The notes under the pieces were generated by a model. That model searched no databases, was not told where the DNA came from, and saw nothing but the letters and a program-made list of their open reading frames with translations. Source: Musa acuminata AAA Group (lineage: Eukaryota; Streptophyta; Magnoliopsida; Zingiberales; Musaceae). From it: a stretch of 64,000 nt of DNA. Every line of letters begins with the position of its first letter. The first letter of the stretch is position 1. Positions 12,301 to 26,100 of the stretch are shown piece by piece. The stretch covers positions 4,827,001 through 4,891,000 of the forward strand of contig NC_088357.1 of assembly GCF_036884655.1 (NCBI RefSeq). Direction: 5' to 3'. Position numbers and translations under genes: made by a program.

Positions 12301-15300
12301 GGCAAAATTAGTATCAATCACTCTTTAAAAGGGCTGCTAGTGCACAGGACTCTCATCAATTTGGGGTCTAGAGAGGTATCAATGTACATAGCCCATACCA
12401 GCTCAACTCTGGCCACCTATATCACCAATAAGCAACCTTACAATGAACTACTAAGATGCTGCAACCTGTCCTCTTACTTCCTTCCACTTGCACATCGACT
12501 TGATTTCTTCCCTATTTTCGTCTTGTTTGTTTTCATCACTACTACAACATGGGTAAAAAGGCATTTGACTAGCAGTGACCAAAAACAAAAAAGCAAGAAT
12601 TATATAAGCAATAAACCAATACATATAAGAGCTCTTATATAAGTGAAAAAATAAATCACAAATACCTGCATGCTAGGATGCACACGTAGACCCACTGAAG
12701 AAAAGTGGCTGTGCATATTCTGAATAAGATTGTTCATTGTTCTCAATCCCTCAATACTTTTGCTGAATTTTTCAGCCATTCTGGAAAATAGACTCTCATC
12801 CTTTATGAACATTTCTAAATATCCAAGTTGATTATTTAGCTCAGCTGAATGGTTCTCTATAATTTCACGAGTTCCTGCCAACTCCTCCCGGCATTGAATT
12901 AATTTGGCATTCAAGTCAATGATCTCCTGTTCACTTTTGGCCTCCAATTCTTTCATGTCAGTATTTAGTCGAACAATATCCTTTTCTGCTTCTTGTAATG
13001 CATCTTCAAGTGACTTTATAGTGGCATAGGCCTCTGATAACTTTCTAGCATGTGAAGAACTCTCCTCCTTGAGCTTCTCAAACTCATGCTCAATAGAAAT
13101 CTTGCCAAGTTGGATGACATTCTTTTCTTCAACAGTAAAAGAAATATGTTTTTCTGCCTTGGACAATTCATCCTCTAATGATTTAATAGTTGCAAAGGCA
13201 TCTGATAACCTGCTAGCCTGTAAGCTAGCTTCATCTTTTGCTTTATGAAGCTCTTCTAATGCATTACTTTTTGCCACTTCTGTTTGTTGAATGTATTCAG
13301 CAATCCAATTAACCTTTTCTAAGGGCCCTTCAAGGACCTCAACACTAGGAACAACAATTTTTCCTATAGAACTAACTAAATTATTTAATATGGTGCCTCT
13401 CTCATGCAAAATTTGTTGGCTTTGCTCTCTTTCATCCTTCAATAAGACTATATCTGCCTCTAGCTTCTCAATGTGCTCAACTTTAGCTGACAAATTTTTT
13501 ATCTTCTCTTGGTACTCGTTGATAGTAGAATCTTTTAGCTGCAGCTCATGTGTTCGGTTTTCAATTTCAATTTCTTTCTCTTGTACAGAGAGTTTTAAGT
13601 GGTCACGTTCTTGCATTAAACCCTTTCCTTTCTTCACAGCCATGGATAGCTTCTCTCTAAGCAGAGAATTTTTCTCCTCAACTAGATCTAGCTGTTTCTG
13701 TATGGAGTCCTTCTCATTTTTTAAAACAAATGCTTCATTTGACAATTTTGTCAGCTCATCTGATAGTTTCACCATGGCAGATCTGTCAATCATCTCATCC
13801 TCAAGAATCCCCTCACACAATTTCAATTCCTGAGCTGTTAAATATAGTGTGCTCAACATCCTTTCATACCGTTCAATTTCAGCAAGAGATGACTTCATCT
13901 TTTCACTGACCATAATCATGCATTTCTCCGCTATAGAACTTGTATCCACAGAAATATGGTCATCCAATGTGCTTTCAGATAATTCCAACAATACTTTCAT
14001 CAACTGATCTTTATCAGAAGAAAGTGTAGACAGTTTTTGAACCATCTCCTCATATTTGCATTTCAAATCTTCATGTTCATTATGAAGAATTTCTTTTGCT
14101 GACTTTTCTTCCAGAAGATATGATTCCAGGCAAGCAATTTCCTTATGTGCCTCTGACATTTCTGTTTCGTGTGACACCATAGCAAGCTGGAAGCCACTAA
14201 TTTGATCCCGCAGCTTACTGTTATCATCTTTAGCATGCGTGAATGCAGTCAAAAGCCAATTAATTTGATAATCTAATTCCCTGGGTGAAACATCTTCTGG
14301 TAATTCAATGGAAGATATGGCATCTCTGATTTTCTTATTTTCCAGAATTATGATATCTGCAGCATTCTTTTGGTTAACAAACCACCTTACCCTATCAATT
14401 GTCTCCATGGAAAGCACTTCTTGCAGGGAATTTGTCGCCAACATAATTTCTTCAATTTCTTGAAGAAACTTATCCCTTTGCGAAAGTGACTCTTGAAGAG
14501 CGCTAACTAAGTTATTGGTTGCATTCAAATCCTCAATGATCACCTTAGCGGTCTCAAATTCATCAGTTTTATGTTGCAACTCCTCCAAGCACGTCTCAAG
14601 CTCACTTGTCCTCTCATACAGTAACTCTTTCAGCTCCTCAAGGCTGACTTCAGTAGCTTGTAGAGCCTCAGACTTCTGTTGCAACTCCTGCATGCATTTC
14701 TCCAGCTCACCTGTCTTTTCTGCCAAGGACTGTTTCAATGAATCACGATGTTGAACCAATGATTTTCCCTTTGTCACTGCAATACTTAGCTTTTCTCTGG
14801 TAGCCACCAACTTGTTCTCTGACTGTTCAAGCTCTGCCTTTGTCTTGTTTTTCTCCACTTCTGCTGCTTCTAGACTCTCTTTCATTCTCTCAAGCTGTTC
14901 AACGAGTCTCCTATTTTCTTCCTCCAATCTATTCATTTCCTCGTGAAGATAGCCCTCCTTCGTCTTGCTTTCAAACAACTTCTCACGAGCAAAACTGAAA
15001 ATATTACCCAATTCATTTTCTTCTGAGGCTGTGAATGCAGGTCCAACCTCTGCTAAGCACTGCTGAAGTAGATGGATCTCTGATAAGAACTGGGAATGTT
15101 TTTCTATCAACATTAATGTTTTCTGCTCAACAAGAGAGATGTCATCAGTAGGAGAATCTTTAATGGACATGTGTGCTTCCCCAACCACTGATTCAAGGGA
15201 AGAGAGTAACCTTCTGGTAAGAAGGTTAGTTGAGTCCTCCATAGACTTTGACCATGTTTTGCGAAGTGAGCCCAAGTAGGAAAAAATGACATCATGAGAA

Positions 15301-16303
15301 ACAGAAGATTCTGAGGCCTTGACATTGAGATCCTCGATTTCTTGGTCTTTTTCATTTAGAACAGCACGAAGCTCCCTCATTATACCATCAGAATTTATCC
15401 TCTCATCTAAAGTGGATTCCAAATCAACTAAGAATTGGGAACATTCATTCAACATCAAGTGCAACGGTGTGGGTGATGACAATGCCCTATCCTCACCCCC
15501 ACTTGTTTTAAGCTGAGGGAGACTAACTGACTCATCATTTTTGGCAGCAGCAAGTAAAGAATGACGATCAAAGATGTCCTGAAGTCTTCGCCAAAGGCTG
15601 ACAACTTCCTTTCCAAAAACCTCTCTTTCATCCTGAATCAAGAATTCAACTTTCAGTTTCCACTTCATAGAAATTCATCGAAAGAAACTAAGATCGAAAG
15701 AAGAACATAACCTTGTACTTCTGGCATTCAGCAACAACGTCCTCTAGCCGAGCCTGAAACCTGGTAAGTTCGTTGGTGCCCAATCTCCCAGTAGAGCTCT
15801 CCCCGATGTCAATCACCGCCATCGACTCCTCCAGCCGGAGGCTCCGCGAGACCGCCACGCCTAGTTGATCCGGCGCATCCTCAAAAGTATCCTCCCTCCC
15901 CGAGTCGTCCGTGGACTCCTGCATCGACCCGTCGATATTTACCAGGATGCCACTGTCGGGTTCCCCTGGCGACCCCCTGGAATCCTGCGCCGCAAACCCT
16001 TGAGAACGCAATCACGCGATCCAAAACCACCACAATCAAGAAAAGATCCCAACTTTCAGCCTCCAAAAGACACAAATGACCATCCGAATCGAGTACCTGA
16101 TCCCGGTTCCCGGGGAGATCCACGAGCACGCCGTCGCTGCTGCCGCCCTCGTCGGAGGACTGCTGGGCGTTGCTGGGAGACCCGGGATCGGCGAAGCTCC
16201 GCGAGCCCCCGGCACGGCGGATGGGCTTCACCTCCTCGCTGCCGGAGCTCGAGTCCCCGCTAAACGACTTGGGGGAGGAGTCGGAGTCCGAGCGGTCCGG
16301 CAT
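3318..16303 (-). CDS. TNO1: TNO1, trans-Golgi SYP41-interacting coiled-coil protein
   Basis: Eight coding exons read leftward: 16303-16097, 15984-15712, 15632-12666, 11697-10896, 10812-10169, 4335-4194, 4099-4018 and 3420-3318. Phases match throughout and give 1739 aa; as I recall, Arabidopsis TNO1 is about 1800. The N-terminus (MPDRSDSDSSPKSFSGDSSS) is acidic and disordered. Residues from about 130 to 1600 are almost all heptad coiled coil. The C-terminus has HVFKSLNTTGLIPKQGK, ADRIDGVWVSGG, then a single membrane anchor (YMFFLHLWLLGTIL), as in TNO1. In Arabidopsis that tail-anchored TGN protein binds SYP41 and supports vacuolar sorting and salt tolerance. Internal duplications are visible: KLSIAVTKGK (about residue 440) with KLSMAVKKGK (about 820), and two ATIKSLED segments near 965 and 1022. 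Intron 5 (10168-4336) is 5.8 kb because of an LTR element. The first ATG fits a GC-rich 5' end. Confidence 0.9.
5465..5910 (+). repeat. Left LTR of the LARD-like element
   Basis: This 446-bp repeat starts TGTCACGGACAAAC and ends AAGGTCGTGACA. The six terminal bases are perfect inverted repeats. Its copy lies 4127 bp to the right with no difference I could find. Short open frames within it are chance and appear in both copies. Confidence 0.95.
5913..5924 (+). other. Primer binding site, initiator methionine tRNA type
   Basis: TGGTATCAGAGC follows the left LTR after two T bases. This 12-mer is complementary to the 3' end of plant initiator methionine tRNA and is the usual minus-strand primer site of plant Gypsy and Copia elements. 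It sets the orientation of the element as plus. Confidence 0.9.
7560..8720 (+). repeat. Diverged internal modules of the LARD interior
   Basis: Short blocks recur here. CCATGGTACCGCAGAGGCGG occurs near 7820 and again near 8387. A GATCAT-then-AGGTATGATCG block occurs near 7729 and 7963. GCAGAGGC-type cores recur at about 7572, 7830, 8125, 8396 and 8525. No long reading frame spans them. They look like old, irregular duplications of non-coding cargo. Confidence 0.6.
9579..9591 (+). other. Polypurine tract of the LARD-like element
   Basis: AAGTGGGGGAGAA immediately precedes the TG of the right LTR. It fits the plus-strand priming site of reverse transcription. Confidence 0.8.
9592..10037 (+). 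repeat. Right LTR of the LARD-like element
   Basis: This is a copy of the 5465-5910 repeat that ends GTGACA and is followed by ATAC, the same four bases that precede the left LTR. Confidence 0.95.
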
Positions 16304-17181
16304 TACTCACAGATCAAGAATCCTCGCCAAGCAATCGAGAGGAGCGGCCAAACCCAGAAGAAAAAGATAGAAGATCCAGAATCAATTGGAGAGTTCAAAA
16401 GAAGCAGTAGATCCACGGGACTCGATGAATTCAACACAAATTGAAACCCCGAAGGAATCGGGATCTGGGGAATGGAAGAGCAGAAGCCGCCCAAACGGAC
16501 GGAGAGATATTGGAGACGTAACGATGAAACGTTACACCGAATCCGGAGAGAAGTCGGGGAGGGGGATACGAAGAAGAGGGGCGAGGGTGCGATGTGGTAT
16601 GTCTACGTATAGTCGTTAAAGCCCCGGACCCACCTGTGGGACAACCCGGTGCCAGCAATCACAGGGCAGGTAGCCGGCTGGGTGCACGTCGACAGCGAAA
16701 GACTTCTTTAACAGAGCAGGAGGTAGGACGAGACCACGAACACCACTTCAAACTTTACAGGAGGAAGCATCAAAAGAACTCCATATAGCAAGACAACATG
16801 ATCTGCAGATTTGCTAATTTGCCTGATGCTTTTTCAGTCATTGCAGGGGAATTGAGATGAGATTTGCAACACTGATAAGGCCAAAAACATATGCAACATG
16901 GCTTTAATTACCCAAACAGATCAACAATCCAAGAGTCATACAAGTTGCAGCTACCATTGTTCACCATCTATCTGCAAATAGAATTTGTCGAATAGTATGG
17001 TTTCTTCAGCAGCCTTTCAAATGGTTTGCAATAAATAAAGCATTAACAGCAACCGATCGATGGTTTATTGAGATTCCATCTTCTGACAAGGAAAAAGAAC
17101 TGTGATACTAGGCCATTCTTTTGGATGAGATTACAAGCATAGCCGGTGCCATTCCGAGTGATGAGCCTTTCTCTGTGAAGC
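16304..17181. other. TNO1 5' flank and ASA 3' flank
   Basis: This 878-bp spacer separates two genes on the minus strand. The part next to 16303 is GC-rich and probably the TNO1 leader and promoter. The part next to 17182 is AT-richer and should hold the 3' UTR of the anthranilate synthase gene. No other coding segment is recognised. Confidence 0.6.
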
Positions 17182-20100
17182 CTATGACTTTGAAACGAAT
17201 GTAGACTCGGCAAGATCAATGGCACGAGCAAGCGCTGCAGCTTTGTTCTCACATTCTCGCTGCTCATCATCGGGGTTGCTGTCCGCCACAATGCCAGCTC
17301 CAGCTTGAAGGTGCGCAACCCATTCTTGGCGCCTGCCCATGTCCTTGTATGAATACATGGTGTTGAATCGGCTTCCAGTTGGAAAGACTATGGTACGGAG
17401 GGCAAGCGCGATATCCATGTTGCCGGTAAATGAAACCCCTCCAAAGCCGCCACTGTACGGCCCCCTTCTTGTGACTTCCAGCTGATCAATTAACTCCATC
17501 GCTTTTACCTAATCCAAAGCAAATCAATATTAGGAGTAGGACACAACAAAGAGATGAGTGAGGACCAATTACGAAAAAAAACAGATGCTTTTGTGACTTA
17601 AGTCTCACTTTCATTATGATCGTAATGTAATGTAGCAAAAAGTTTCTTTGCGACGTTCTTGTATCAGATGTCCAATAATCAAGAAATAGTAATTACAACA
17701 ACAAGGACCATATGATCACTTTATTTCTACAGTATCTCATATTAGATGGCAGCAACTAACCACAAGTAATCAAATTCCTAGTTGGTAAAAGGAGCCACAT
17801 ATCAAATTAGTTACATGATTAAGCAACAAGCAAAATTAGAGAGAAAAGGAATGCCCGAAATGCTGGCATGCATGTTCATGTGCTATAGAGAATCAAGATA
17901 ATAAAGAAAGAAAATACAATTTGGAAATGAAGGTCTATGGGGCACAGAGACCAATGAGAAGGCCTTAAATGGTGGTACTAGGTATTAGCAATAGGTCAGT
18001 TTCGACAATAATGAGGATAAGGTTCTGAATCTTCTGATTGAGGAAATTCGGCAACAAAGAAGCACAATTCCAAGCAATCTCTATGAGATTGCTTCATCTG
18101 AACAGACCTATTTCATATTTAACACAACAAGGATGCAACTTACTTGGAATAGAATTTAAAATAGTGAAAAGATTTACCCAAAGGTCTTGACAGGCATACA
18201 CATTAACTTATCAATGCAGGTACTATATTTCCATGAGCAAGCCAAACTGAAGATAATGCATTCCAGATAAGTAAAATGTTGAATGGAACCTTTGGAGCTC
18301 CGCTGACTGTTCCTACAGGCAAAGCAGCACGGAGAGCATCCCAGCAAGTGAGATGATCAAACAACTCTCCAGTAACCTGTAAAAGTATATGATGTCAACT
18401 CGCTTCCTAAAAACATAGATGATAAGAAAGTGCTTATAGATATGTAAGTTCCATAAAACATGGTAAGTCCTGATCCTTAATAATCAGAAACAGGATTGGT
18501 TAAGTCCTGATCCTTAATAATCAAATAAGTCAGAAACAAAAAGAAATAAGAAATGACCGTTGCAGGCTTGATTAAAAGCAGTAGTAATAATAAGACTACT
18601 AGCTACCCTAGTGGCATGCTCACTATGTTATTTCAAAATAATAACAAAGTCAATGACATCAAATGTAGATGATCTAAACTTGATGAAATTCAGGTGCCAA
18701 AATATGACCATCCATGGCAACTGTTAAAAAAAGGTTTCATGTTCATGTTTAATGGAACAGACCTATTTAGATGATAGCTTTTGACTATAGCATTTTGTCA
18801 AAAATAAAAAATCATAAAAGCCCAGCATGGTTAAATTAGACAAAAACCAATCATCTTATTTGAAAATTGTAAGGACTCACCGTGGAGCTGATGTGCATCA
18901 CATGCGAGTATCTCTCAATATTCATAAGTTTCTCCACCTTTACTGATCCAGGTTTTGATACCTGTCATCATAAACATGTCAAACGATAACAAATTAGGGG
19001 AATGAAACAAACTCATGCAACAGAAATAAAGGCCAACAAGTTTTGCAATGGATATGCCAATAATAAGTACTGTGATATTTCTTAATGCATAAGTTAAACA
19101 AGTAGCATCTATATAACCTTGATAATGATTTTTTGGAACTGAATGACTTAAAGGAAAGGGGGGATACACTATGCTTATAGCCATAATCCCTAATATGGTA
19201 TGAATTATAAAATCACCAACTATCATAAACAGCTATCCTATGAATTATCTAACTCTTATTGCTTGTCTAAAGTCTCCTCATCCATATTAAAAGCTCATCA
19301 TATATCAAAGGTGAAGACATTACAGAATATATCACCATAAAGAAGGTTGCAAACAACAAAATTAACTTGATGAAGGGACAAGTTTCAAAAAACAGTGAGC
19401 CAATCTCAATATGCTCGTCCATCTATTAAGGAACATTAACCATCACTCATGTTACTGTAGTTACGAAAAAAACATGAAATGTAGGAAAACCTTACACCCT
19501 GCCTTGACAGCAGAATGCCATTAGAGATATCTCAATTGTGCAATATTGAGATTATATGAAAACCTTACACCCTGTTCTTCTTTTGCAGAAGTATCTTTTG
19601 CATACTTCTGCAAAAGAAGTTTATATGAAACCATATTTTTTGCAGTTTTGCAAAACATAAGAACAATAGTCTTAAATTAAAAAAAACATGTCAAGCACAT
19701 ATAAAGAAATCAAGACAAACCCTTCCAACATCATTCCGTCCCAAATCTACAAGCATAATGTGCTCAGCACATTGTTTTTCATCATTAAGTAGCTGTTGTT
19801 CATTCAATTTATCCTCCTCATCCATTCTTCCTCTTTTAACTGTCCCAGCAAGAGGTCGATTAATGATTGTCCCCTGCGAACAAGAGGAAACTTCAGTCTG
19901 CATATGACAAAAGATCATTGTCTTTCACATCATAAAAGTATCTGAGAAGAAAATTCATAATCTGAATGTACAAAAAGTTTAACAAGAATATCCAAATGTT
20001 TGAGCATCCACAAAAACTAAGCATAAATTTTGATGTTACAAGTTTTTCATTATATAGCGCAGGATGAAGATAAGAGTCTTGACTGTGAAAAATATAAGTT

Positions 20101-23100
20101 CCTCCAATTGTGGGTGCAGAATTAATAGCTCATGGGCAATACTGCATCTCAGAATTGAAAACATATGGATTAGCATAAGAAGGCAGCAATGGAACAGACA
20201 TCCAATTAGATGTATCAAACCAAAAAGGAGTAAAGAAAAGATATAATTCCATTCTTATAGAAATTGCATATCTATATGTCAGTATAAATGTTTTTATTTG
20301 TTACTGAACCTTAAACCAACTTCAGGAGATTAAAAATATGTTTAGTCATCCAGCATTGATATTTACCAAGATATAAGTATCCAAAAAGCCAGTGCCGTAA
20401 GCATTGGCGTGATGAGTCAGATGCCATGAGTAACAGAAAGGAATAGTGTAAGATACAACTGCAATCATTAAAGATTATAAGTAGTCACTAACTACCTATT
20501 ACTATTGAATGATAGAAAATCAACTAAGTTATGTTGGGCTTCATCCAAAATTGATCTATAGTCAAAATTATTCACAACAAAAAAGATCAAGGGAGATCAA
20601 AGAAATGGTTTGTCATCGTGATTTCAATAGTCATGATAAAATAGGTCAAGGAAAAAATTTATTGCCTTTGAATTATTTACTGGCATTAACCTCAGTAGAG
20701 CTTAATGATGAGAGAGGATCCATTCAATTCCAAAAGTTGGAAACAATGACCTTTTCATAGTAATAACTCAGATAATCCAATTGATGCAGTCTCTACAGGC
20801 AACTTAGCAAGTAAACTAAGCACGACTTTTGAATTTCCTTGTCCTCCAATCAAATTAGTTGTTTCATTGTACCATTGAACATATTGCTACCATGAATTGC
20901 ACCAGCTATGTCTTGGAAAGGAACAGGATTTTGATTAGCACACACAACTCCTGATAGATAAAGGACATATCCCGTAAATGAGGCACCCAAAAATATAAGG
21001 TCTAGGGAGGATCAATATAAACAGTCTTCCGAATCCCAAAATATAAATAGGTTGTTTATGTGACTCGAACCCTTGTCTTTCAGATCACAAAGGAGCAATC
21101 TTACCATTGTCACAAGACTTACAACTACTCACATTGGAAATAATATGTCTAAGGTAGAAACAATGTGTAAGGTACCTTATGTTTCAACCTTACCAAAGGC
21201 CAAGGTAGAAACAATACCAGCTTATTGGATTCTCAAAAACAACTATGATAAAAATGTTGAATCTCAGATTTTGATGATGAAACTAATTGATTGTGTTTAG
21301 ATGTTTAACTGCATTTCGAGTGATGCAGGTCTACTCGATCAGGATTAGACAGTTGACGCAGGAGGAATTGACGTTGCGCCGGAGGAGATCACGTCAGGAT
21401 ATTGGACGGCAGAAGGCTTCGGACGTTGGGCATCGGGCCAAGGAGAGCGGAATTGCGCCAAGGATATCGGGGTTACGGAGGTCAACCGCCGATTGGGCAA
21501 CAAGCCACAAGAGAGGACGATGCGTTGAAGAATCGGACGAAGCGCCAACCAATGACGTGCCGGGCAACAGAATGTCAATTCGCGTTGTAATAATTGTCTA
21601 AATCGGAGTAGAGTTTTGGCTTGTGTGTGCAAGATTAACTACGATAAAGACGAAGACATAAAGCGAAACAAAGTGTCAAAGTCAAGCGTGAAGGATTTGT
21701 TGCAAGTTCGAGAGTTCGACGGAAGTCCGAAGGTTCGTCGGGAATGCTGTCGGAACTAGCCGAGAATGAGTAGGGAGCTTGCCGAAGGGTTTTTCGGAAG
21801 CTCGCCGGAAGGTTCGTTGGAAGTTCGCGGAGCTAGCCGAGAAAGGTCGGAGCTTGCCGAAGAAGCTCGTTGGAACTCGCCAAGATCAAATCGTGAAGTC
21901 TAGGAGCTTGCCGGGAGTCCACAAAATGTTCTCCGAGAGTTTATCGGAAGACCGCCGGAAGTTCGCTGGAAGCTCGCCGGAAGAAGTCTTGACTTACGGA
22001 CTTTGTAATAGCTTAGGAAATGTCTTTAAATTTGTAGTTAGCAAATAAATTAGGGTTAGGATTAGGTGTTAATCCTATAACCCAAGTAGGGGCCAATTGG
22101 GCCCGAGTTCGGACTGATTTGGGCCAAGTTTGGAGCCCAACCAGTGAGCTGAAATAGTGTAGGCGGTGGCACCGCCCAGAACCCGAGAACTGGGCGGTGG
22201 CACCGCTGGATTGAGCGGTGGCACCGCCAGCCTCGGAAACCCAAGAGAATTCAAAATTTGGAGCCCAAATTTGAATCCTCTTGGGGCCTATAAATACCCC
22301 TCTATTCTCAGCTGAGATAACAACCTTTGAGAAGCAAGTGACTGAGATAAAAGTCTTAGCAAAGTCTTTAGCAAGTTTTTGTTTTCAACAGCTTGAGTGT
22401 TCACCTCCCTCTTTCTCTTTGAAAATTTGTAAGAGTGTAAACCACTTGTAAAATGTTGTAAGAGGGGTATTTGTCCTTCCCCTTCAAAGTGATTTGCTAG
22501 TGAAAGTTGGGAGCCTCATTGAAGAAGGCTTCGCAAGTGGATGTAGGTCATTTTGACTGAACCACTTTAAATTGGTGCGTTCCTTGAATGTGTGAGTATT
22601 TACCTTCCTGAAATTGTCATTTACAATACTGCTAGCTTTCGGATCTTATTTTCTCATTTTACTCAAGTTACTATCAAAACGAAATTTCTACGTATTTACG
22701 AAATCGTTTTCAAACTTATGAGTTTTAATCCGCTGCACTAATTCATCCCCCCCTCTTAGTGCCGCTCCGATCCTAACAAGAAACAATATGTCTAAGGTAT
22801 CGGAGTTTAATATTACCACAGCAATTGCAAGCTAAAAATGCAAGATGTAATTTGATTCATGGACACAAATGCAAAAACAACAATACCTTCACCGGAAACA
22901 GAAAAAGGCCATCTAAAAATGTTCATAAACTTCAACAATTTCTATTACATACCTTCTTTACACGAGTAAGAATTTCAGGGCTTGATGCTACAAGAATACA
23001 TCCCCTTGCCTGGATTTTTTTCACCAAAGTTAAGAAAGTGCATATAATAAACACGAGAAAAACAATTTATAAATACACACTAACAGAAGGAAGGCAGCAC

Positions 23101-26100
23101 CAAATTTATCAGCATATAAATACTTCACAACAAGATTTCAAATATCGATTAGTACTGTCCATACCCACAGATATTTGCTGGCACCGGACAGTATTAATTT
23201 TTATTTTTATTTTCTGAACTGTCCAAATCAGTATACTATATGAGACACTGGTACCATGTGCACCAACCAGTATTTGCAGCACAGGTCAGTCTAATGTCTG
23301 ATATACTGATACTATACCAGTTCGGTATATTACCATAACCAGTTCTGATCGAGATTCCAAACCTGCTTTAAAGTAAATTGAAATGCAAAACGGTTGATGA
23401 AAGCTTAACATACTTGTAAATATGCCATATATGGGCTTGGATTCACAATTCTTAGTGCTCGGTAAACTTCAAATGGATCTGCAAATGTACGCCGCTCAAA
23501 ACGTTGGCTCAAGACGATCTGAAAAATATCACCTGCAAAGATACGTTCTTTTGCCTGCAAAACTGCCTTCTTGTATTCTTCACTTGTCATTGATGACTTT
23601 GTTAAAGTAGTACCAAACTGCTGAGTATGCATTTTTACGGATCCAGCAGAAAGCCTGGGCCTAAAATATGAAACTACAAAAGATTAATATGCAGAAAGCT
23701 GACAAGAAAAAAGAAGATAATTTCTCAACTAAAAGAACTGACATAATTACTCACACATTGACATTCTGCACCTTAGACAGAAAATTATCCAAATGGTTCT
23801 TCCCATCTTGATAGGCTTTCTCAACACAGGAGTACCGATCCACTTGCACCCAATGAATCACATATGCTTTCTGTGATGTAATTGAAGTATTGGCATTTGA
23901 ATCATGAAATAAAATCCTTTACAAAAATTTGGAAACATCCCAAGAATAAAGTATCACTAAAAGTGAGTTATTTGGTTATGGTCACCAAAACAAAGTAACA
24001 TCTATAAAATACATAATTTGACATATTTGTGAAATGTGTGGGGACACCAGCTAGTACAAAGAATAATTAAATTCAAGACACAAAACCATATGACAGGGCT
24101 ACAAAACAGATGCCACTGACAATTCATACATAATATGGTCGTTAAATTGTATCATATCTCGATCAGATATCAAAACAATATACGACATGAGCTCTTCTTA
24201 CATTATTTAATACCACATATAATTCCTGTATTCGTATTTGAAACATTGTTGAAAACAATAACAAATTTTATGTTCCCTTCTGTAACGAGTTATCGCAAGG
24301 TAGAATGGTAGATGATAGACACTTATGCATTAACAGATAAGACTAAACCAATTAAACCACAATGATAGTTTCTCTAAAGTTAGAGATTTGAACTAGCAGT
24401 GATTTCAAAAGTGTTAGGCGCTAATAGGCGCTAAGGTCCAAAAACGCCTAAGGCGCTAGGCGCTCGCCCAGGCGCTCGCCCGAGCGAAGCGAGGCGCTAA
24501 AATATAAAAATATATAATATAATTAATAAATATAATTATTTAAATAAAAATATGCTATTAAATTAAGAAAATTAGGTATAAAATCACAATAAATAAATAA
24601 ATAAATCATAATAGTATATTTTTATTTTTAAATAAAAATACTATCAAATAAATAAAAATTAATAATATTAAAATAAAAATAATATATTAGTAATCTAATA
24701 AATAAAAATACTATTATTAGTATATAATTAACAGTATACTGTTAATATACTGTCGACAGTATAGTGAGAAGAGTGTGAGAAGACCGAGGCTGCTGAGGCA
24801 ACGGTAGCAAGCGACAGTCATAGCTGGAGCGGGAGCGAAAGCGGCGAGCGGCGGCGACAGCGGGAGTGGGAGCGGGAGCTGCGAGCTGCAGTAGCAACAA
24901 CAGCGGCGAGCGACGACAGCAACGACGAGCAGCGATTGTGGCAGCGGCGAGCAGTCGGCGAGCAACGATTGTGGCAGCGGCGAGTAGCGACAGTAGCGGC
25001 GAGCAACGACAGTTGCAGCGGTAGCAGAGAGCAGCGACAACGGAGAAGAAATCTCGACGGTAAAATTGCAAGTGTTAGGGTTGGGGAAGTCAGGTAAATC
25101 ACGAAAGGGAGCATGATATCGGTGATTTAGTTGGTTCGATTGAACCAACAAAGGCACCGGAGACCAACCGGACCTAAAAATCTGGTTCGGTCGTCTAGTT
25201 TAACCCAGGCGCTCGCCCGAAGCGCCCGACGCCTGGGCTTGGGCGAGCGCCTAGGCGGCGCCTCTTTGAAGTGAGGCGCCTAGACATGAAGCGAGGCGCT
25301 CGGGCCTCGCCTCGCCTCGCCCGAACGCCTAGGCGAGCGCCCGAGTGCCTATTGAAATCACTGTGAACTAGTATTTCTAATTTCACATAGATAGTATCCA
25401 ACTATCCATCTCTAGTGTCATTGCTAATTCAAGCACCAAACAAGGTAACATCTCTCTAAAGTTATAGATCTTTCCCTATCTTTCCACCGCACAAGTCATA
25501 AAATTTTTCTAGCTAGATGTGGAATGCATTTCAGTCATTAATTAAGCAATTACATAGGTTAGCCTTGTACATCAAGATAAATCCATTTAGTGGACAGAAA
25601 ATGTATTGCATTATAATAAGCATGGGCAGAGAGATCTTCAGTAAGATAATAGTCAAAATTAACTCTTTGGTTCAAGATCAGGTGACTGACACAACCATAT
25701 TCACCAATATGGAAGTTATTGAAACAAAGAAAGAAAGTTATGCGGGACCATTTTCATTATTTCCTATTTATTTAATTTTTTATTAGATTCAGGTGTCTTT
25801 TGCAAATTTTATAAGTTGCCACATAACATTTGTTGCAATCCGATACTTGTCACCATGATTATCCAAGAAGAAGTAAAAAGTAGCCAAACAAAAGGAATGA
25901 GACAATAACAGTTTTGATTGAAGTTCTTAAAGAAAAAGGGAAGGAAGATTTCATCTCTAGAAGGAAGTTTCTTCTTGATTAAAGATCATACAAAGATGAA
26001 AATATATCAAGATATATGGGAAATTATTTTCCAAATCAGATCTAAAAATTTATTTTCTTTAGAGAAGGAAAATTGTCATGAATGATAAGAGCATAATGAG

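Noticed and set aside
13291..13833. 180-codon frame opposite TNO1 exon 3
   Set aside because: A shadow on the strand opposite a confidently assigned coiled-coil exon; its Ser/Phe-rich content mirrors Glu/Lys codons.
25125..25160. tRNA T-loop-like GGTTCGATTGAACC
   Set aside because: It is a local palindrome inside the hAT-like element with no cloverleaf around it.
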